This document shows, in pieces, positions 12,703 through 14,370 of a stretch of DNA of 14,370 bases. Within the stretch, counting starts at the first letter, position 1, and each line of letters begins with the position of its first letter. The position numbers were made by a program, and so were the translations under genes. Origin of the DNA: Candidatus Woesearchaeota archaeon (GTDB lineage Archaea; Nanobdellota; Nanobdellia; Woesearchaeales; GW2011-AR9); assembly GCA_018303045.1 (NCBI GenBank), contig JAGVYX010000040.1, positions 1 to 14,370 of the forward strand, in the 5' to 3' direction. Under the pieces are notes generated by a model. The model was not told the origin of the DNA. It worked only from the letters and a program-made list of their open reading frames with translations, and made no database searches.

Positions 12703-12708
12703 TTTAAA
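12703..12708. promoter_or_regulatory. Shared bidirectional TATA element (tRNA-Arg and methyltransferase-like gene)
   Basis: The palindromic TTTAAA within CTTTTAAATATT is centred at 12705.5. That is 26.5 bp from the ATG at 12732 on the plus strand and 29.5 bp from the 5' end of tRNA-Arg on the minus strand, the expected spacing for a leaderless mRNA and a tRNA respectively. No other TATA candidate lies in the 55-bp gap. Confidence 0.5.
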
Positions 12709-12731
12709 TATTTTCTTGTTTAGTCGAAATC

Positions 12732-13355
12732 ATGCCTCCATTCCTTAACTTTATTGGAAAACCAGCTCCGGCTAAAGGATTAAATCCGAATAATTTCATA
12801 ATTACTGCTAATTTGCATCATCATTTATTTGAAGACGAATTATTTCAACTGGAAAAATTAAAAGACATTCCTCCCCTAGCTTTAAACACTAACAACCCAC
12901 TTCTCCTATATCCTGGTTCTGGCTCAGACATTTTATATCCGTTGTTTTTCCTTGAGCATTTAATCAATAACCTTAAGCAAGTTACACTGGTTTTTATTGA
13001 CCAGAATTATCACCTGAGAATGATTAAATCAATATTAGAGGATCTTGGCCTGTCATTTTCAGAAGAAAATAATTTCCTTAATTTTTATTGGAAGAATTTG
13101 CTGGTTAAGCTGGAATTTATTGTAGGCAATATCTTCAGTTTGGAATTGCCAGCTTTCGATATTTATTTTGAGCGAAAATTTGCTATTTTTAAGGAATATC
13201 ATGAACTTTATGAAGCTAATATCTTTAATAACCTAAACGTTGGCGGAATAATCATCAGCGATTATGGCTTTAAGAAATGTAAATTAGAACAAATTGGTTG
13301 CCCTAAAGAATTAAGCGCTTATGGCGAAATGATCGTTGGCAGGAAAATCACTTAA
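12732..13355 (+). CDS. Rossmann-fold, SAM-methyltransferase-like protein of unknown substrate
   Basis: The protein has 207 residues. The segment LLLYPGSGSD (57-66) resembles motif I of class I SAM-dependent methyltransferases (hydrophobic strand then G-x-G), followed by a helix and a second strand ending in VFID (87-90), where an acidic residue usually contacts the ribose of SAM. Later segments FDIYFERKFAIF and NVGGIIISDYGF fit strands 4 and 5 of the fold. The N-terminal 40 residues (GKPAPAKGLNPNNFII) are unassigned. It could be inactive or bind another ligand, since the catalytic motif is not distinctive. The ATG lacks a Shine-Dalgarno sequence but has TTTAAA 26.5 bp upstream, predicting a leaderless mRNA. 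Its last 8 bases overlap the end of the convergent cyclophilin gene. Confidence 0.65.
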   Translation: MPPFLNFIGKPAPAKGLNPNNFIITANLHHHLFEDELFQLEKLKDIPPLALNTNNPLLLYPGSGSDILYPLFFLEHLINNLKQVTLVFIDQNYHLRMIKSILEDLGLSFSEENNFLNFYWKNLLVKLEFIVGNIFSLELPAFDIYFERKFAIFKEYHELYEANIFNNLNVGGIIISDYGFKKCKLEQIGCPKELSAYGEMIVGRKIT

Positions 13356-13983
13356 TCTTAACTTTTTTGATCACCACATCTTCTAAAGGCTTATCTTGGC
13401 TGTCAGTCTTGACTCTGGCGATTTTATCAATGACATCCATCCCCTTAACCACTTTGCCAAACACCGGATGCTGGCTGCTTAACGGCGGCTTATCAAAGTC
13501 TAAGTAACTGTTGTCCTGCAGATTGATAAAAAACTGGCTTCCTCCGGTGTTGGGGCCATGATTAGCCATGGCTATGGTCCCTCGAACATTAGATAATCCG
13601 GCCACAAATTCATCTTTAATCTCATATCCCGGCCCGCCGGTTCCCCAGGAAAATTTCTTAGAAACATCTTTTGATAAGGGATCTCCGCCCTGAATCATGA
13701 AGCCGTTAGGCGGAGCTTTAGCCGGGCCAATCACTCGGTGAAATCTGGTTTCATCAAAAAATCCTTTTTCCGCCAAATCAATAAAATTTTTGGTGGTAAG
13801 CGGCATTTGCTCGGTAAACAAATCTATCTTGATAGCGCCTAAGCTGGTTTCTAAAACTGCTGTTTTCATGGAAGAACCTCCGGAGATCTTTGAACTAGTT
13901 AAAGGTGAATTAATTTTTTCTTTTTCTAAAGCGCAAGATAATAAAAATAATGAAAACACAAAGATCAAAATTATTTTTTTCAT
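13348..13983 (-). CDS. Cyclophilin-type peptidyl-prolyl isomerase, lipoprotein
   Basis: The protein has 211 residues. The signal peptide (MKKIILIFVFSLFLLSC) ends in a lipobox with C17, predicting a lipid-anchored extracellular protein. A polar linker (18-38) leads into a cyclophilin domain from M39 to the C-terminus, with FHRV (81-84; the Arg is the catalytic equivalent of R55 in human CypA), FMIQGGDP (95-102), GTIAMA (135-140), GGSQFFI (147-153) and HPVFGKV (172-178). The enzyme isomerises X-Pro bonds and would assist folding of exported proteins. GGAGGT (13876-13881) precedes M39 by 6 bases, so a cytosolic 173-residue form may also be made. The gene lies 32 bases after top6A and overlaps the convergent plus-strand gene by 8 bases. 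Confidence 0.93.
   Translation of the reverse strand: MKKIILIFVFSLFLLSCALEKEKINSPLTSSKISGGSSMKTAVLETSLGAIKIDLFTEQMPLTTKNFIDLAEKGFFDETRFHRVIGPAKAPPNGFMIQGGDPLSKDVSKKFSWGTGGPGYEIKDEFVAGLSNVRGTIAMANHGPNTGGSQFFINLQDNSYLDFDKPPLSSQHPVFGKVVKGMDVIDKIARVKTDSQDKPLEDVVIKKVKIK
13876..13881 (-). promoter_or_regulatory. Internal Shine-Dalgarno-like GGAGGT in the cyclophilin gene
   Basis: GGAGGT matches the archaeal anti-Shine-Dalgarno sequence exactly and lies 6 bases before an in-frame ATG (13867-13869) located at the beginning of the cyclophilin domain. It also encodes part of a Gly-Gly-Ser-Ser linker, so it may simply reflect that peptide sequence. Confidence 0.35.
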
Positions 13984-14015
13984 TAGTTTGGATAATTAGT
14001 ATCTGAATATGGTAT

Positions 14016-14370
14016 TTACGGCAGCCAGGTCTTCTCAGTTTTAACTTTTTCCGGCAAGTATTTATCAATTACGAAATTTAGCCCCCAGGCTGCGAGAGCT
14101 TGCTGCTCGGCGCGCACTTTCATTTTAGCCATCTGGTCTAAAGCTTTCTGCCATTCCTTGCTATGCTGGCAGAAAGGATCATTTTTAATGACATCTTTTA
14201 TTTTTTTGTAGTCAACATCTTTCAAGGGATGTGTGGGCAGCTTGTAATCAATGATATCCTGCGGAGTTACCCCTAAAAATCTGGCTTTTGGGACGCAAAA
14301 AAATTCATTAATGTGGGCGGCATTTCCAGAACCTACTTTTAAAGTCCTATAAATGGAAAAGAACCCGTAA
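14016..14370 (-). CDS. top6A: DNA topoisomerase VI subunit A, C-terminal part (5' end outside window)
   Basis: The minus-strand frame is open from the window edge to the stop at 14016, giving about 118 residues. It reads FSIYRTLKVGSGNAAHINEF, then a segment with FLGVTPQDI, then HPLKDVDYKKIKDVIKNDPF, then EWQKALDQM and VRAEQQALAAWGLNFVIDKY-LPEK, ending WLP. These are characteristic of the C-terminus of the Spo11/Top6A family: the Toprim-associated end, and the R-A-E-Q-Q-A-L motif followed by Y-L-P-E-K. Top6A carries the DNA-cleaving tyrosine (outside this window) and pairs with Top6B to relax and decatenate DNA. The TTG at 14223-14225 is internal and not a start. The cyclophilin gene follows 32 bases downstream. 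Confidence 0.93.
   Translation of the reverse strand, partial: YGFFSIYRTLKVGSGNAAHINEFFCVPKARFLGVTPQDIIDYKLPTHPLKDVDYKKIKDVIKNDPFCQHSKEWQKALDQMAKMKVRAEQQALAAWGLNFVIDKYLPEKVKTEKTWLP

Noticed and set aside
14223..14225. TTG as start codon of a 69-residue protein at 14016-14225
   Set aside because: The frame continues without a stop to the window edge, and the upstream residues match Top6A, so this is an internal leucine.
1..14370. CRISPR arrays, insertion sequences, integrases, defence cassettes, rRNA
   Set aside because: No regularly spaced repeats, transposase or integrase motifs, or rRNA signatures were seen in either strand.

Overview
The window is AT-rich, gene-dense archaeal DNA, most likely from a small-genome DPANN archaeon; a Woesearchaeota/Pacearchaeota-like lineage is my guess, not proven. 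Support: the C-terminal part of topoisomerase VI subunit A at the right edge, an archaeal-type tryptophanyl-tRNA synthetase, an archaeal NFACT/Rqc2-type protein, tRNA genes interrupted by bulge-helix-bulge (BHB) introns with no encoded CCA, TATA boxes about 26 bp upstream of leaderless start codons, and secreted cysteine-rich proteins of a style common in DPANN genomes.

Layout. 1-524 (+): the end of a membrane-anchored SHOCT-domain protein and a DsrE-family protein. 655-1765: a circularly permuted GTPase (-) and a small unknown protein (+), diverging from a compact promoter region. 1831-3201 (-): an apparent operon of three paralogous membrane-anchored six-cysteine proteins followed by a small two-TM protein. 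3381-5690 (-): TrpRS followed by a saccharopine dehydrogenase-like oxidoreductase. 5715-6937 (-): a DEDD/RNase H-like exonuclease translationally coupled to a DinB-like protein. 7034-9241 (-): a 735-residue lipoprotein with a Cys/Asp-rich motif, a proline-rich linker and a beta-propeller. 9355-10440 (-): an NFACT protein that lacks its C-terminal NFACT-R half. 10498-10624 (-): tRNA-Cys(GCA) with two predicted introns. 10684-12453 (-): an MsbA-like ABC exporter. 12570-12676 (-): tRNA-Arg(UCU) with a non-canonical intron at 42/43. 12732-13355 (+): a methyltransferase-like protein sharing a TATA box with tRNA-Arg. 13348-13983 (-): a cyclophilin lipoprotein. 14016-14370 (-): partial top6A.

How it fits together. 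Translation is a recurring theme (TrpRS, tRNA-Cys, tRNA-Arg, ribosome-associated quality control, probable ribosome-assembly GTPase), interleaved with cell-surface genes (Cys-rich trio, lipoprotein, lipoprotein cyclophilin, exporter). Initiation signals look organised: several genes preceded by their own promoter have a TATA-like box about 26 bp before the ATG and no Shine-Dalgarno (SD) sequence, while genes inside operons often have a GAGG/GGTGA-type SD. No CRISPR array, insertion sequence, transposase, rRNA or replication origin was seen. The most notable features are the non-canonical tRNA introns, the truncated NFACT protein, the three-gene Cys-rich operon, and two unusual translation-start arrangements (lipoprotein leader ORF; internal start in the cyclophilin). 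I did not find a clearly new multi-gene defence or metabolic system.
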